Positions 1 through 10,282 of a DNA stretch of 64,000 bases are shown here, in pieces. The position numbers were made by a program, and so were the translations under genes. The notes beneath the pieces were generated by a model. That model ran no database searches and had not been told where the DNA came from. It saw only the letters and a list, made by a program, of their open reading frames with translations. Within the stretch, counting starts at the first letter, position 1, and the number at the start of each line of letters is the position of its first letter. Origin of the DNA: Paraphaeosphaeria minitans (taxonomy: Eukaryota > Ascomycota > Dothideomycetes > Pleosporales > Didymosphaeriaceae); NCBI GenBank assembly GCA_015832175.1, contig WJXW01000018.1, positions 620,001-684,000 on the forward strand. Reading direction: 5' to 3'.

Positions 1-1232
1 TCCGGAATCCGAAATTGAAACCGGAGAACTCATTTTGCGTTGGAGACTTTGTCAGCTTCTGGCGCGAACCGCTGCTGGTCGATGAGCCCGAGGAGCTCTT
101 GCTCGCGATCGAAGGTTTCCGTCGCGTTCCAACGATGGACAGAGGAGCCGGTGCATCGGGCTCCATCGGTTCGTTTGGGTTTTGCGTCTCTGCCGCCCCA
201 TAAATGTACGCATCCATCGGATCTGGTTTCTTGTCTCGTGTAAACGTAGACAAGCTTGCGATGTCGCTGAATGCTATGTTGTTGTGCTCGTCTATGATGA
301 TGTTGGAAGGGCGAATGGCAGAATGGCAGTAGCCGTTCCGATGCAACGTCGCAACGGCATCCGCTAGGCAGAGCATCCAGTTGAGGACCAGCTGCCGCCT
401 CTCGGGTTTGGGCAGTCTCCTATACTGTGGGGGCTCTCGGTGGTCGATGAAGGTTTTCAGCGTGTGTTGGCCGACGAAGTTGGTTAGGGTGTAACCGAAA
501 CCTTTCGAGGTGTAGGAAGCCCAAATCGGGGCAATGTGCTCGTGCTCGACCATCTGGGCGCTCTCGACGTCCATGATGTAGTCCTCTTCGAAGGCAAAGG
601 CAGACTCTGAGTTGCCCAACGCAAACTTCCTCCTGACCAAGACTTCGTGGGGCTTCTTCGGCAAGTGCACCCGCGACCACGGCTGCAGGGCAACGGCGGG
701 GGGCAGTCCCATGACGAATTCCAGCGGGATCTGCTCGTTCGAGGCATAATCTATATGTGAGGCGGGCCCTAGGACCCGGAGCAAGAAGGAGAACTGGGTC
801 TGATAGAAACGGACGTTGGCCTGGTCGTCTCGCCTGTTGGCCAATGCCAGCTGCTCGATGTCGTCCATGGACAGGGGCAGGTCGTCATCATCCCAGCTCT
901 TTTCGACGACAGTGAAGATGCGGTCGGCCTCGCCGATCTCGACCAAGATCAGGAACAAGCGGCGGGCCTTTTCCAGGATCCACTCCAGGTAGGTGTCGTC
1001 GGTCAGGTCGCCAAAGCCTACGGGTCTGCTCAGGCGGTCGCGCTCCTTGGGCTGCAGGCGCGAATTGACATAGTCCTCGTTCACCTTCTCGTCGATGCGC
1101 TCCTCGGTCCACCAGATCTGCTGCAGGGCATACTGCGGGGTAACGAGCGAATGGCCGCCGTAGCCGTAGATCAGAGCATTGAGCGCGACGGTCTGATCGT
1201 TGACGACGTTGTTGAGGGTTCGGGCCGTCATG
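1..1232 (-). CDS. Fungal protein-kinase-like protein with degenerate catalytic loop (predicted pseudokinase), 3' part outside window
   Basis: An uninterrupted minus-strand frame starts at the ATG at 1230-1232 and is still open at base 1 (410 codons visible). The N-terminal ~190 residues resemble the helical leader of a lineage-specific fungal kinase family. A kinase-like fold follows: a beta-3-type lysine in EVLVRRKFA, then the catalytic-loop equivalent HSAIRPSNIIID where active kinases have HRDxKPxN, and FSDIAS where DFG is expected. The catalytic Asp is therefore Ala and DFG is DIA, so phosphotransfer is unlikely and a scaffold or signalling role is inferred. A Ser-rich tail follows (SSSGSSTSSGS). 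No intron is needed in the visible part. A gene of the same general family lies at 58701-61189. The partner and pathway are unknown. Confidence 0.75.
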
Positions 1233-2225
1233 TCGTCAGGTGTGCATCGGGGTGACCAGGGTGGTGCGAGCTGGTGGTCCTCGGGGCTGGCGGTCAGTGG
1301 TGCTCATGTCGGGATGCGGGTGTGGAGAGGGCGCTGGCAGGCATGGGGAGGGACAGCAGATGGGTAGGTAGGTAGGTGGGTGGCGTGGGGAGGGACAGCA
1401 GCAGATGGATAGATAGGTAGGTGGGTAGGTAGGTACGGTGGTGTCGAGGTTAAAACTTGCGGGTCAGCGCTGGCCATGCGCTGGAAGCCATGGACAAACC
1501 CTGTGGCACCTGCGGGCGCGAAGGCGTTCGTGGTGGCGAGCGGCATGGCATTGGAAGAGGGAATGCTCCGTCTTTGCGGTATCTTAGCGCCAAGTGACCA
1601 ATTAGCGTGTTGAGCGCAGCCCGCTGGCTTCAGCCCAAGAGTACATGGGGAGCGGCTGCGCGATCGTATGAAGATGAGAATGCGGCAAGGCGTTTCCCCG
1701 CCTCTGGGGTGGCTGTCAGCAAGCGTGCCCATGTCTGCCTGAAGAGAGGCGGCTAAAAGTGTGGTGTCTTTTGGTGCGGTGCCGTGTGGTGTGGTGTGGT
1801 GTGGTGTGGTGTGGTGTCGTTTCTTGTCTTGTCGTGTCTTGTGTCGTGTGTCGGAGCTGTTCGTCCCGTGATGGGAGGAGGAACACGCATGGCTTGAGAC
1901 GTCCGAATTGACGCGAATGACATGAGACGTCCGATTGACGCGAATGACATCCATGGCGTGTGCGGAGAGCACCGGACGGTGCGTGTCGAATGTGCGCCGT
2001 GTACGCTAGAGCCTGCAGTGTGCAGTGTGCAGTGTGCAGTGTGCACCATGTATTGATACGAAGACCCGTCATTTGCCGCTTCGTACATGGACTCAGCCCA
2101 GACCTGAGGCTACACCATGAATGCGAACCCAACCCACGGCACAGTTAATTTCTGCGTCTGCGTAGCGTGACACCAAGTGCTGTTTGGCGATAGGTAGATA
2201 GGTGGCTAGGTGCATCTCATCCGAC
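1233..2225. other. Gene-free low-complexity spacer upstream of the pseudokinase
   Basis: I see no credible gene here. The stretch holds GGTA/GGTGGGTA-type simple repeats around 1360-1440 and a GTGTG run at 1784-1817 (about seven 5-bp copies). A direct duplication of 27-28 bp lies at 1896-1950 (each copy starts GAGACGTCCG). A short GCAGTGT array lies near 2010-2045. Open frames here are driven by repeat composition. Confidence 0.7.
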
Positions 2226-2229
2226 CTGG

Positions 2230-2880
2230 TGGACGATGGATATAGGCATCTCCATGCGACAATGAATGGCTCTCCATTCGACAATGGGTGATGTTCATCG
2301 GACCATGGATAGATGCATCTCCACCCGACAATGGATAGCTCTCCATGCGACAATGAATAGCTGTTCATCGGACCATGGATAGATGCATCGCCATGCGACA
2401 ATGGATAGCTGTTCATCCGACCATGGATAGATGCATCGCCATGCGACAAAGGATAGCTGTTCATCCGACCATGGATAGATGCATCGCCATGCGACAATGG
2501 ATAGCTCTCCATCGGACCATGGATAGATGCATCGCCATGCGACAATGGATAGCTGTTCATCGGACCATGGATAGATGCATCGCCATGCGACAAAGGATAG
2601 CTGTTCATCCGACCATGGATAGATGCATCGCCATGCGACAATGGATACCTCTCCATCGGACCATGGATAGATGCATCGCCACCCGACAATAGATACCTCT
2701 CCATCCCACCATAAATACATGCATCGCCACCCGACAATGGATACCTCTCCATCGGACCATGGATAGATGCATCGCCACCCGACAATAGATACCTCTCCAT
2801 CCCACCATAAATACATGCATCGCCACCCGACAATAGATACCTCTCCATCCCACCATAAATACATGCACAAGTATCCATCC
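2230..2880. repeat. 48-bp minisatellite, about 12 copies
   Basis: The core word ATGGATAGATGCATCGCC recurs every 48 bp (for example 2375, 2423, 2471 and onward to about 2857), each followed by GCGACAATGGATAGC-like sequence. Copies toward the 3' end carry a variant (ATAAATACATGCATC). Because 48 is a multiple of three, the array reads through without stops on both strands as a 16-residue periodic peptide. I take that as a by-product of the repeat and not as a gene. Confidence 0.92.
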
Positions 2881-3181
2881 GATGCACCTCCATCCGACCA
2901 TACATGGGGGTTTCCGAGTCGGTAGCTACGACCAAGGAACTAAACATGCCCCATCCCGCACCCTCCACCCAGCCCAGCCCAGCCCAGCCCAACCCAACCC
3001 TCCTCGGCCCCCTCCTCGGCCCACTCCCCACCCCCCGTTTCGCCTGTGCCCTCGCGACCAGCTGCCGCAAGAGGCAGGTCTTGGAGCCTCGCACGTGTCG
3101 ACGACGCCTTTTGCCTGTCTTTCCTACAACAGAACAACCACACACGTTTGGAACGTGGAGAATGCAGTCCTGATGTGCAGG

Positions 3182-3222
<41 letters not shown>

Positions 3223-3879
3223 ACCTACCGACCGACCTACTGACCGACTGAGCGACTGACCGACGGACCTACCCGTGGCGCTGGGCATCGGTAGCGACTC
3301 ACCACTTGCAAGGATCGCCGGCCGTTCGTAGCTTCGACCGCGTGTAGGCGCACCAGGACGACGACAGCCACAGCCACAGCAACAGCAACAGCAACAGCGA
3401 CAACGAAACAACAGCAGCAGCAAGAATAACAACCAAAGCAGGAATAACAACCAAAGCAGGAATAACAACCAAAGCAGGAATAACAACCAAAGCAGGAATA
3501 ACAACCAAAGCAGGAATAACAACCAAAGCAGGAATAACAACCAAAGCAGGAATAACAACCAAAGCAGGAATAACAACAACTTTGATGTCCACGATCGGCT
3601 TTGCTGCCACTTCGTTTGACCGCTGCTGCGCAACATGCCTGGTGCTCCATGGACCGCCACCTCCGACAATCCTACCCGACGTGCTTTCCTCCGACACGCC
3701 CACCCGACATGTTTTCTTGCAACACTTCCACCCGACATGCTTTTCTCTAATAACACGCCCACCCGACATGTTTTCCTCCGACACGCCCACCCGCTGACAA
3801 GACAGCTCCCATGCCCCGCCCAGCAGCCTTCTAAAAACCCCAACCCACCAGCACCCACCCCTCACCCCACGCCCCCCCT
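2881..3879. repeat. Cluster of further tandem repeats
   Basis: Several independent arrays sit side by side: CCCAG pentamers near 2965-2995, (CTGG)n at 3182-3222, (CAACAG)-like repeats at about 3375-3415, an 18-bp unit AATAACAACCAAAGCAGG repeated about eight times at 3425-3575, and a degenerate array built on CCCGACATGTTTTCCTCC at about 3675-3795. No gene is credible. Long open frames across the 18-bp array simply repeat a leucine-rich hexapeptide. Confidence 0.85.
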
Positions 3880-4540
3880 TCACACCTTCCCAGAAACAAC
3901 GAGCACGATGTCCCTATCAGCAGCATTATCCCTCGTCACATCGCCCGCATCCTCCCCATCCGCCCACTCGATCGTCTCCGACCCCTCGCTCGTGACGCGG
4001 ACCCGCTGCCCCCGGAACGGCGCCCCGTTGACGGCATCGAGATTGTACCTGCGCGTCCCATCAGCATCCCATCTTCGCCATACTCTGCCAGACCCCCCCT
4101 CGTCGCCACCCGCTGCCCGTCACATCACACGTACCACACCCTGTCTCCCGCGAGCGTGTAGCCCAGAATCTGCAGCGGCGCAGACGTGTACAGTCCCTCG
4201 ATGGATTTGGAAATTTTGATCGCGACGCCCGTGGTGCTGCTGGTGCTGTTGCTGTTGCCGAAGCGCCCGACGTGGAGCGGCTCGGTCCACGCGCCGCCTG
4301 CAGAGCGTCAGTCCATGTCCCGTACCTACAAGAACCGCATGCCGGCGGTGTGCTGCGCGACTTGCACGGCTATACCGTACCTGCTGCCACGGTGATGCGG
4401 TTCCCGATGGGCGCACCGTTCGCGTCGGGCACCACCCAGAGGTAGAACGGGTCTGGGCTCGTGTTGACGACGATGCTGGAGCCCGTTCTGGCGGCGACGC
4501 CGGCGGCTAGGGCGACGAGGGCTGGCAGGATGTTGTACAT
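3880..4540 (-). CDS. Secreted BYS1/antigenic thaumatin-like protein
   Basis: Three exons on the minus strand: 4540-4381, 4297-4135 and 4048-3880, joined by GT-AG introns of 83 and 86 nt, giving 163 residues. The first ~18 residues (MYNILPALVALAAGVAA) are a signal peptide. The mature protein has the BYS1-family pattern: PFYLWVVP near the N-terminus, GGAWTEPLHV across the first splice, VAIKISKSIEGLYTSA, then GYTLAGDRVWYNLD across the second. Both junctions regenerate conserved family text, which supports the model. BYS1-like proteins are small secreted proteins, first known from the yeast phase of Blastomyces; their biochemical role is unclear. A TATAAA box lies about 63 bp upstream. Confidence 0.82.
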
Positions 4541-5006
4541 TGTGTGGTTCGACGAGGGACCGGTGCGTGATTCCGATGCGGCAGGAGCGGGAGATGGGGC
4601 GATTTATAGGTACGAGAGAGAGGTGCTCTTCACTTGCACGTTGCAATGTCGCCATCACGCGAGGGCGCCCTGGCAGCCAGAAAACCCTACCGTGCTCCTT
4701 GCCGGAGGCGTGCATTGTCGTGCGCAGGGAGACGTCGGTGTAGCACCTTTCCTGGCGTGTGAGTAACGCTGGGAGCCCGCGCAAAGGGCGATGCCGCCAA
4801 GTCGCGCGCGTCGGCCGTGATCCGTACGTACCGGTTTCGGATGATGTTTGGGTGATTTTGCGGGACTGACTGGCCGCCATCGTGCAATGCTCAAAAAAAA
4901 GCAGACTTTATCCGATTTGGGAGGCTCCCTCTATCTATCAAAAATTGCAAACGCCGTGTCGCCATGCATCTGACCACGTCAGCCCCGCTGAACCTGGAAT
5001 AAGAAA
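4541..5006. other. Upstream region of the BYS1-like gene, no gene seen
   Basis: 466 bp between the AA14 gene stop and the BYS1 start. Apart from the TATA-like element I see no coding or RNA feature. Confidence 0.6.
4603..4608 (-). promoter_or_regulatory. TATA box candidate for the BYS1-like gene
   Basis: TATAAA on the minus strand, about 63 bp before the ATG. The position suits a fungal core promoter. It is based on the consensus alone. Confidence 0.45.
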
Positions 5007-5967
5007 TCAAAGAGGGCTTCCAAGGTTGCCGGCTCCAGGGCGCCCGAAGATGTCTGTCTGCGCGCCGTTGGCCCACCCGCACTTCTCATGGTAACCAGGG
5101 CTACTGCCGTCTCCCGTCTCGATGTTGTTTCCATCGAGCTGGTTCCAGGCAATCATCTGCTTAGCGCCCTGTACGCACTTCGAGGCGTCGCCGGCGCAGT
5201 ACACTGGCGCCCGGGCTTTCGCCACGGGTGTTGTGGATTGGGCGTTCGTGACGGTGCACTTGTACGGCTGCATGTACCTCCTTTCCATCAGTACGTGGCA
5301 CGGCTCCGAGGGTAGCTTTAGGGGGGGGGGCACGATGGGCTCCTTACATGTTGGGCTGTCCACAGCCATCAGGGACCCAGAGCCACGCGCAGGTGCACCC
5401 GTCCTCAGGGCATGCCGGTAGATCCGGGACTTGGTACGTGGCCATTCTCTTCCACGGGGTATGCTGGAGCGTGCTAAACATGACCAAGTTCTCCATTGTC
5501 ACCTTGGTCACATCGCTCTCGTAGCTGATCGCCCATGCCGTCCCCGCGGCATTGGTCTCGTTGTACGCATGCAGAGCGCCGTCGTCCAGGCACGCACTGC
5601 CCGGACCCTCCCAGGAGTTCCAGTCATCGGGATGCTCTTTCCCGTCAAGCCAGTCGGAAGCAAATTTCCCGTCGTAGGAAAGCGTCGTCTGAGCGCGGTT
5701 GTGCGCCAGTTCGACGGTGAAGTTGCCGTTGGCGGGGAGCTCGAGAAACTCGCCGGTGGGAGGGGGTACGAGATCGCACCCACGATCATGCTGGAACCAC
5801 CATTTTTCTTTTGTCAAGTTGTAGAGAGGATTGACGGCTGTGTTGGTATTGAGGTTTTCGGTGTTGGGGTCGGCGCCACCTTTGCAGTACATGCCTTTTG
5901 CCCAGGCTGCTGTGTGGGCAGAAGCGAGACTGGTGAGGGTTGCTGTGAAGAGGGTTGCGCGGAGCAT
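5007..5967 (-). CDS. AA14-type lytic polysaccharide monooxygenase
   Basis: Two exons on the minus strand, 5967-5348 and 5277-5007, with a 70-nt GT-AG intron whose removal turns a premature stop into CGQPNMYMQPYKC; 296 residues. The 17-residue signal peptide ends at ...LASA, leaving His18 as mature residue 1 ([11 protein letters not shown]), the copper-brace histidine of LPMOs. Diagnostic AA14 blocks follow: [57 protein letters not shown] and [18 protein letters not shown]14 enzymes act oxidatively on xylan-coated cellulose and were first defined in a basidiomycete white-rot fungus. Secretion and plant cell-wall attack are inferred. Upstream lies a 1-kb spacer shared with the divergent EAF gene. 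Confidence 0.88.
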
Positions 5968-6972
5968 TTCCGATGCAATTGAGAAAGACTAGGCAGTATG
6001 CCAAAGGAATGACTGAATGAAGTGAAGAACAAATTGACTTTGACAGAAAAAAAAAACAAAAGGCTGTTGAAACCAAGAAGGGAATGATCCAACCTTCCAT
6101 TGCAGCTTGCCGTTTTTCATATACTATTTGTCCGTGGTCAGCATCAGCAAGCTTCCGCTCGAGACGTCCGTTCCGATGCCATATTCGGGCACTGATTAGC
6201 AGCCATGGTGAATGGAGTCCTTGGGGAATTGCTTAGGTTAGTTCGGATTGCTGTGCGGACTTGCCAGTTATGCGGGGGCCAATCTTCACAAGACGATAAT
6301 AAGCCCAGACACCGAAGCTAGTATCATCAAAGTCTCGGGAAGATGAGATGATGTTGGGTCCGTGGGCCGAGTATTTCCCTATTGTAGTCTACAGCTCGAC
6401 CAAGCAGTCCTTGCAAGTAGGCATTCGACACGGACTCGTTTGTGGACCACCGATCAAAAGCTTGTGCAATTCCCAGTCAACGAAAAGCAGCGTTCGCTCC
6501 TAGTATTAACTCTTTTTGGGCGGTTATTCGATGCAGAATGCGAAGCTTATATATCGGTTGTGCATTGCGTCTACCGGAGTGATGACGCTCGCAGGCGCTT
6601 CAGCCGAGGATGTACTTCAGCACCGGCGTCTCACAGCGCTCAGCTCTAGACAGTAAAGAATGACCTTATGAGTTCATGGAAGCGTGAAAGCGTGAAAGCG
6701 TGACAGATGGAGTGACTGTGTCCGACAGTGGGTAGGGGAGTGGCTAAAGATAGCGCTGGCGTGTTGCGGGGACGCTGTCATTCCGTCCGCGGGAGGCGGC
6801 GATCCACAGGTTGCAGCGCCTGGGTCGACGAGCCTCACCAACAACACTCAATCCCCATGTCCATGTCCTGCAAACGCCCTCGTTTTGCGTGCGATCCATA
6901 GCAACGTTTCCAAAGCCCCTTTCGAAGCACACTCCCTTTTCCTGTACTCAGCAGCAGAGGACAGCAGCAACG
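5968..6972. other. Divergent intergenic region between AA14 and EAF genes
   Basis: About 1 kb with no supported gene. It must hold the promoters of both flanking genes and the EAF 5' leader. A triplicated GCGTGAAA word lies near 6682-6702. Small open frames here show no recognisable family features. Confidence 0.6.
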
Positions 6973-8517
6973 ATGGCGTCCCCGATGGTCGAGGGCCGGG
7001 TCGATCCTCACAAAAAAGCCCACTTTACACTGCATGTCAGCGATGCGATCGCAGACGGCGAGGTGGGAGATTACACCAGTGTGAAATGTAACACTCGTCC
7101 CGTGTCCTTGCCTTCCTCTCGTCCCATCTCCCTTGCGACGAGTGCCTTGCTGACCCAACCACTGCCAGACAACCACAAGCCCGCCCAGACGACCTCCAAG
7201 CGCAGCACCACCCTGACCGCTGCCTCCGCGAACGGCTATAGGCTCACACTCGAGGACGACAAGGCGGGCGAAAACAAGGATGTCTTCGTGTTCACGGGGC
7301 AGAAGACGGTGCCCAAGAAGACGTACATCCTGCTGTTCGACACGAATACCCAGAAAGCAACCCTAGAGCAGCTCTCGTCCACGTACACATTCAACATTGC
7401 CTCCAAGAACGGCACGGACATTTCCTCTACCCACTCGAAGATATACCCTCGCAAGCAGAAAGACGCGCCAGACGACCCGGCAGCTGACGACCTCTTCGGT
7501 GGGAATGTCGACGACAATGGCGACGGCGATCCAGACTCTAACAATCCGTTCGACTTCCGCCACTTCATGAACGCAGAAAACACAAAGAATGGCAACGACT
7601 CAGAATATGCGTTTGCGTCTTCGCCAGACTACCGCACAGGCACTGGCTCCGCGATGAACACGCCCCAGGTCACGGCGCGCAAGCCTGCAGCCGCTTCTTC
7701 CAGACCAAAAGTTACACCACAAGCGGCAGCGAAACCCAAGAAGCGGAAGTCCCCCGAGCCAGAGCGTGCAGCGCCGAAGAACACTGCGCCGAAGAAGCAA
7801 GCCGCCCCGCCCACGGTCCGCCTCGAGCGCCGCGCAACCGACAACAAGTCTGCGCGCAAACCCGCCGCTCCGCCATCTTCCAAGATCAAGTCCGCAGAAA
7901 TCGTACATTCCTCGGACGAATCCGACGCGGACGGCGAGCCAGATAACGCCTCTTCTCCGCCTGCACAGCGCTCTCCGTCACCACCACGCCGCCGCGCCGC
8001 GCCTGAATCAGACGAAGACGAAGACGAAGACATGGAGGATGTTGGGATCGGGGAGTTACAACCATCGCAATCCCGCACTGGCGCCTTGGCCTCGCTGGGT
8101 CTGGGTCAAAGCATCGGCCAGGGCTACCTCAATTCGCCTGGAGGCGGGCCCATATCGCTCGCCAGCGCAGCGAGCAGCGTACAAGGCTCGCCGGATCCGC
8201 ACACCTTCACGTCTCACAAGGCGCGCTCGAGACAGCAAGTCGACGACGGGGTCATTGACTTTGGCGATCTGGGAGGCCCCGCAGGGAGCGACGACGACGA
8301 GGACGCGGAGGAGGATGGCATGCATGACGTGGAAGAGGATAGGGATGTCGAGTCGATACATTTGGGGAGTCCGGCGCAGCAGGCGAGTCACGGCGGCGGC
8401 GTGTCGCCGGATGCTGATGCAGACGGGGATGCGGAAGAGGAGGAGGATCCGCTGCTCAAAGAGATGATGGAGGGTCTTGCTGGTGGGGACAGCAGCGAGG
8501 AGAGCGAAGAGGAGTGA
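6973..8517 (+). CDS. RNA polymerase II elongation factor EAF (ELL-associated factor N-terminal domain)
   Basis: Exon 1 is 6973-7087 and exon 2 is 7169-8517. The 81-nt intron has no in-frame stop, so the unspliced frame also stays open. Splicing joins TSVK to YNHKPAQTT and restores the EAF-domain text. The product has 487 residues. The N-terminal ~130 residues carry EAF signatures (DVFVFTGQKTVPKKTYILLFD, then ATLEQLSSTY), in which a beta-rich domain ends in a LERLSS-like motif. The rest is low complexity: KPKKRKSPEPERAA (NLS-like), acidic runs (DEDEDEDMEDVG, EEEEDP) and a DSSEESEEE C-terminus. With ELL it forms a nuclear complex that stimulates Pol II elongation. The ATG follows ACAGCAGCAACG; an in-frame reading upstream to 6811 looks like leader. 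Confidence 0.85.
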   Translation: MASPMVEGRVDPHKKAHFTLHVSDAIADGEVGDYTSVKCNTRPVSLPSSRPISLATSALLTQPLPDNHKPAQTTSKRSTTLTAASANGYRLTLEDDKAGENKDVFVFTGQKTVPKKTYILLFDTNTQKATLEQLSSTYTFNIASKNGTDISSTHSKIYPRKQKDAPDDPAADDLFGGNVDDNGDGDPDSNNPFDFRHFMNAENTKNGNDSEYAFASSPDYRTGTGSAMNTPQVTARKPAAASSRPKVTPQAAAKPKKRKSPEPERAAPKNTAPKKQAAPPTVRLERRATDNKSARKPAAPPSSKIKSAEIVHSSDESDADGEPDNASSPPAQRSPSPPRRRAAPESDEDEDEDMEDVGIGELQPSQSRTGALASLGLGQSIGQGYLNSPGGGPISLASAASSVQGSPDPHTFTSHKARSRQQVDDGVIDFGDLGGPAGSDDDEDAEEDGMHDVEEDRDVESIHLGSPAQQASHGGGVSPDADADGDAEEEEDPLLKEMMEGLAGGDSSEESEEE

Positions 8518-8994
8518 TGGAGTGTGATGATGTTACGGAAACAGTGCTAAGAATACCCCTGTAGATTTGTACATGATTTCTGTTCACGGTCATACTACAC
8601 TTTCACTTCACTTGCACATCTGCCATGGGGGGGGGACACAATGGTTTGGGGCGCAACGAGGGAGAAAAGACATGGTATTCCAGGGAGGGGCGCCAGCTCA
8701 AGAACGACCCGATCAACCAGCACAGGGCTTTCCCTCGTCCCACAAAGAGTCCGAGTATCTTTCCCTCGTAAGTGCAAGGCATCGATGCACTCCCCGCAAT
8801 CCACGCTTTCGTCTCCAAATGTTTGTGATGTTTTTGAATTGTAAAACTTCTTGGGTGGGTTGACGTTAGATCCATGCCATCCGTTACATTTTCCGATCCC
8901 ATGCTCCTATTCCGAAATGACAAGATCGAGGTATCTGGTTAGATAAGAGGGGGTATGGGAAAAGAGACGCTGCAGGAGATGCGCGTAGCGACAT
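8518..8994. other. Convergent 3' intergenic region (EAF / RPS0)
   Basis: 477 bp between two gene ends. I see no gene; it is presumably both 3' UTRs. Confidence 0.6.
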
Positions 8995-10063
8995 CTACCA
9001 CTGGGTGTTGGTGGCACCCTCGGCAGCGGGGGCCTCAGCACCCCAGCCCTCGGCGGCGGGGGCAGCAGGCGCACCAGAGGCAGCCCAGTCGGCGCCGTCG
9101 GCATCCCAGGAGGTGCCAGCAGGGGCAGCGGCCTGGGAGGTGAAGGCAGCACCGGCAGTGGCGCCGGAGACCTCCCACTCGCTGGTGAAGCCAGCCTCGA
9201 CGGGGCCGGTGCCGACCTCGTCAGCGCCGGGGACCTTGGCCTCCTCAACGCCGGCGGAGTCCTTGTTCTCCTCGGCCTCGGGGTCGCGGTAAAAGTACAA
9301 ATCAGTCATGATGTCCCACTCGGTCTCGCGGCTGGCGAGGGTGCCGCGGAGGCGGAGGACCTCACGGGCGAGCATCCACCAGACAAGACCGATGGAGTGG
9401 CGGCCCTTGTTGTTGGTGGGGATGGCAACGTCGACGTACTCGGTGGGGGAGTCGGTGTCGCAGAGAGCCTGTGCCCATTAGCATCATATTGGGTGTTCGT
9501 CGGAAGATGGTGCGCAACGTACAATGACGGGGATGTTGACGTAGGAAGCCTCCTGGATAGCCTGGGCGTCGGTGCGGGGGTCGGTGACGACGATCAAGCG
9601 CGGCTCGCGGAAAGAGCGGGTGATGTAGTTAGTGAAGTTACCGGGGGTGAAACGACCGGCAATGGCGACAGCACCGGTGTGGTGGGCGAACTTGAGGACA
9701 GCACGCTGACCGTAGGGACGGGCGGAGATAACGCAGACTGGTTGTTGTCAGACACAATCCCAATTTCGCACTTCTCAGACTATTTCAAGCCCTCTTCGCG
9801 CGGGGCACTGAGTATGTCAGAGGCTCGAGCTACGTACCATCGGCGGGGTTGTCAATGGCGGCGATGATGCGGGCGGCGAGCACAATCTTCTCCCAGGTCT
9901 TGCCAATGTTGATGACATTGATGCCGTCGGGGCGCGTCTTCCACAGGTACGGCTCCATGTGCACCTGGAGGTTCTTGGAACCGAGATGCGCCTGGGCGGC
10001 AAGCAGCATCTCGATGTCCTGCGACGTCGGGTTGAAGATGGCCGGAAGGTTGGAGGGAGCCAT
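8995..10063 (-). CDS. RPS0: 40S ribosomal protein S0 (uS2, laminin-receptor family)
   Basis: Three exons on the minus strand, 10063-9838, 9737-9523 and 9468-8995, encode 304 residues; the introns (100 and 54 nt) are GT-AG. The sequence is textbook uS2: [123 protein letters not shown]. The C-terminal ~80 residues form the usual Ala/Trp/Glu-rich tail ending in NTQW. It is a small-subunit head protein needed for 20S pre-rRNA maturation. The start is fixed by the conserved N-terminus; an open frame further upstream is leader. Its promoter is shared with the divergent mitochondrial uS15m gene. Confidence 0.96.
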
Positions 10064-10282
10064 CTTGAAGGTTTGGCGGTCGAAGCGGCTGCTGTCGATG
10101 TGTTGATGTGGAGGATAGACGTGTCTGAAGAAATTCCCGAGTTCGCAATGTGGTGGACGATATTCGAGTGGGCGGCCTAGCCTGTTACGGAAAGGCGGGC
10201 GGCGCCGGAGCATCTCGGCCGCCGGGCAAGTTTTGGCAGGAGCGAGCATCGAACGGCAACGGAGAGGCATGCATCCTGCATA
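10064..10282. promoter_or_regulatory. Bidirectional promoter between cytosolic RPS0 and mitochondrial uS15m
   Basis: Only 219 bp separate the two divergent ATGs (minus at 10063, plus at 10283), so both promoters and both leaders must fit in this interval. No TATA box is evident. Shared regulation of a cytosolic and a mitochondrial ribosomal protein is inferred from this layout. Confidence 0.7.

Noticed and set aside
2230..2880. CRISPR-like array
   Set aside because: Units are contiguous 48-bp tandem repeats without unique spacers, and the organism is a fungus.
2093..3145. Long minus-strand open frame (350 codons) over the 48-bp repeat
   Set aside because: The frame exists because the unit length is a multiple of three and contains no stop; it reads a 16-residue period, is mirrored by an open plus-strand frame and has no non-repeat domain.
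3124..3883. Minus-strand frames with Leu-rich or Tyr-Ser-rich hexapeptide repeats
   Set aside because: They are translations of the 18-bp array in different frames, with no conserved domain.
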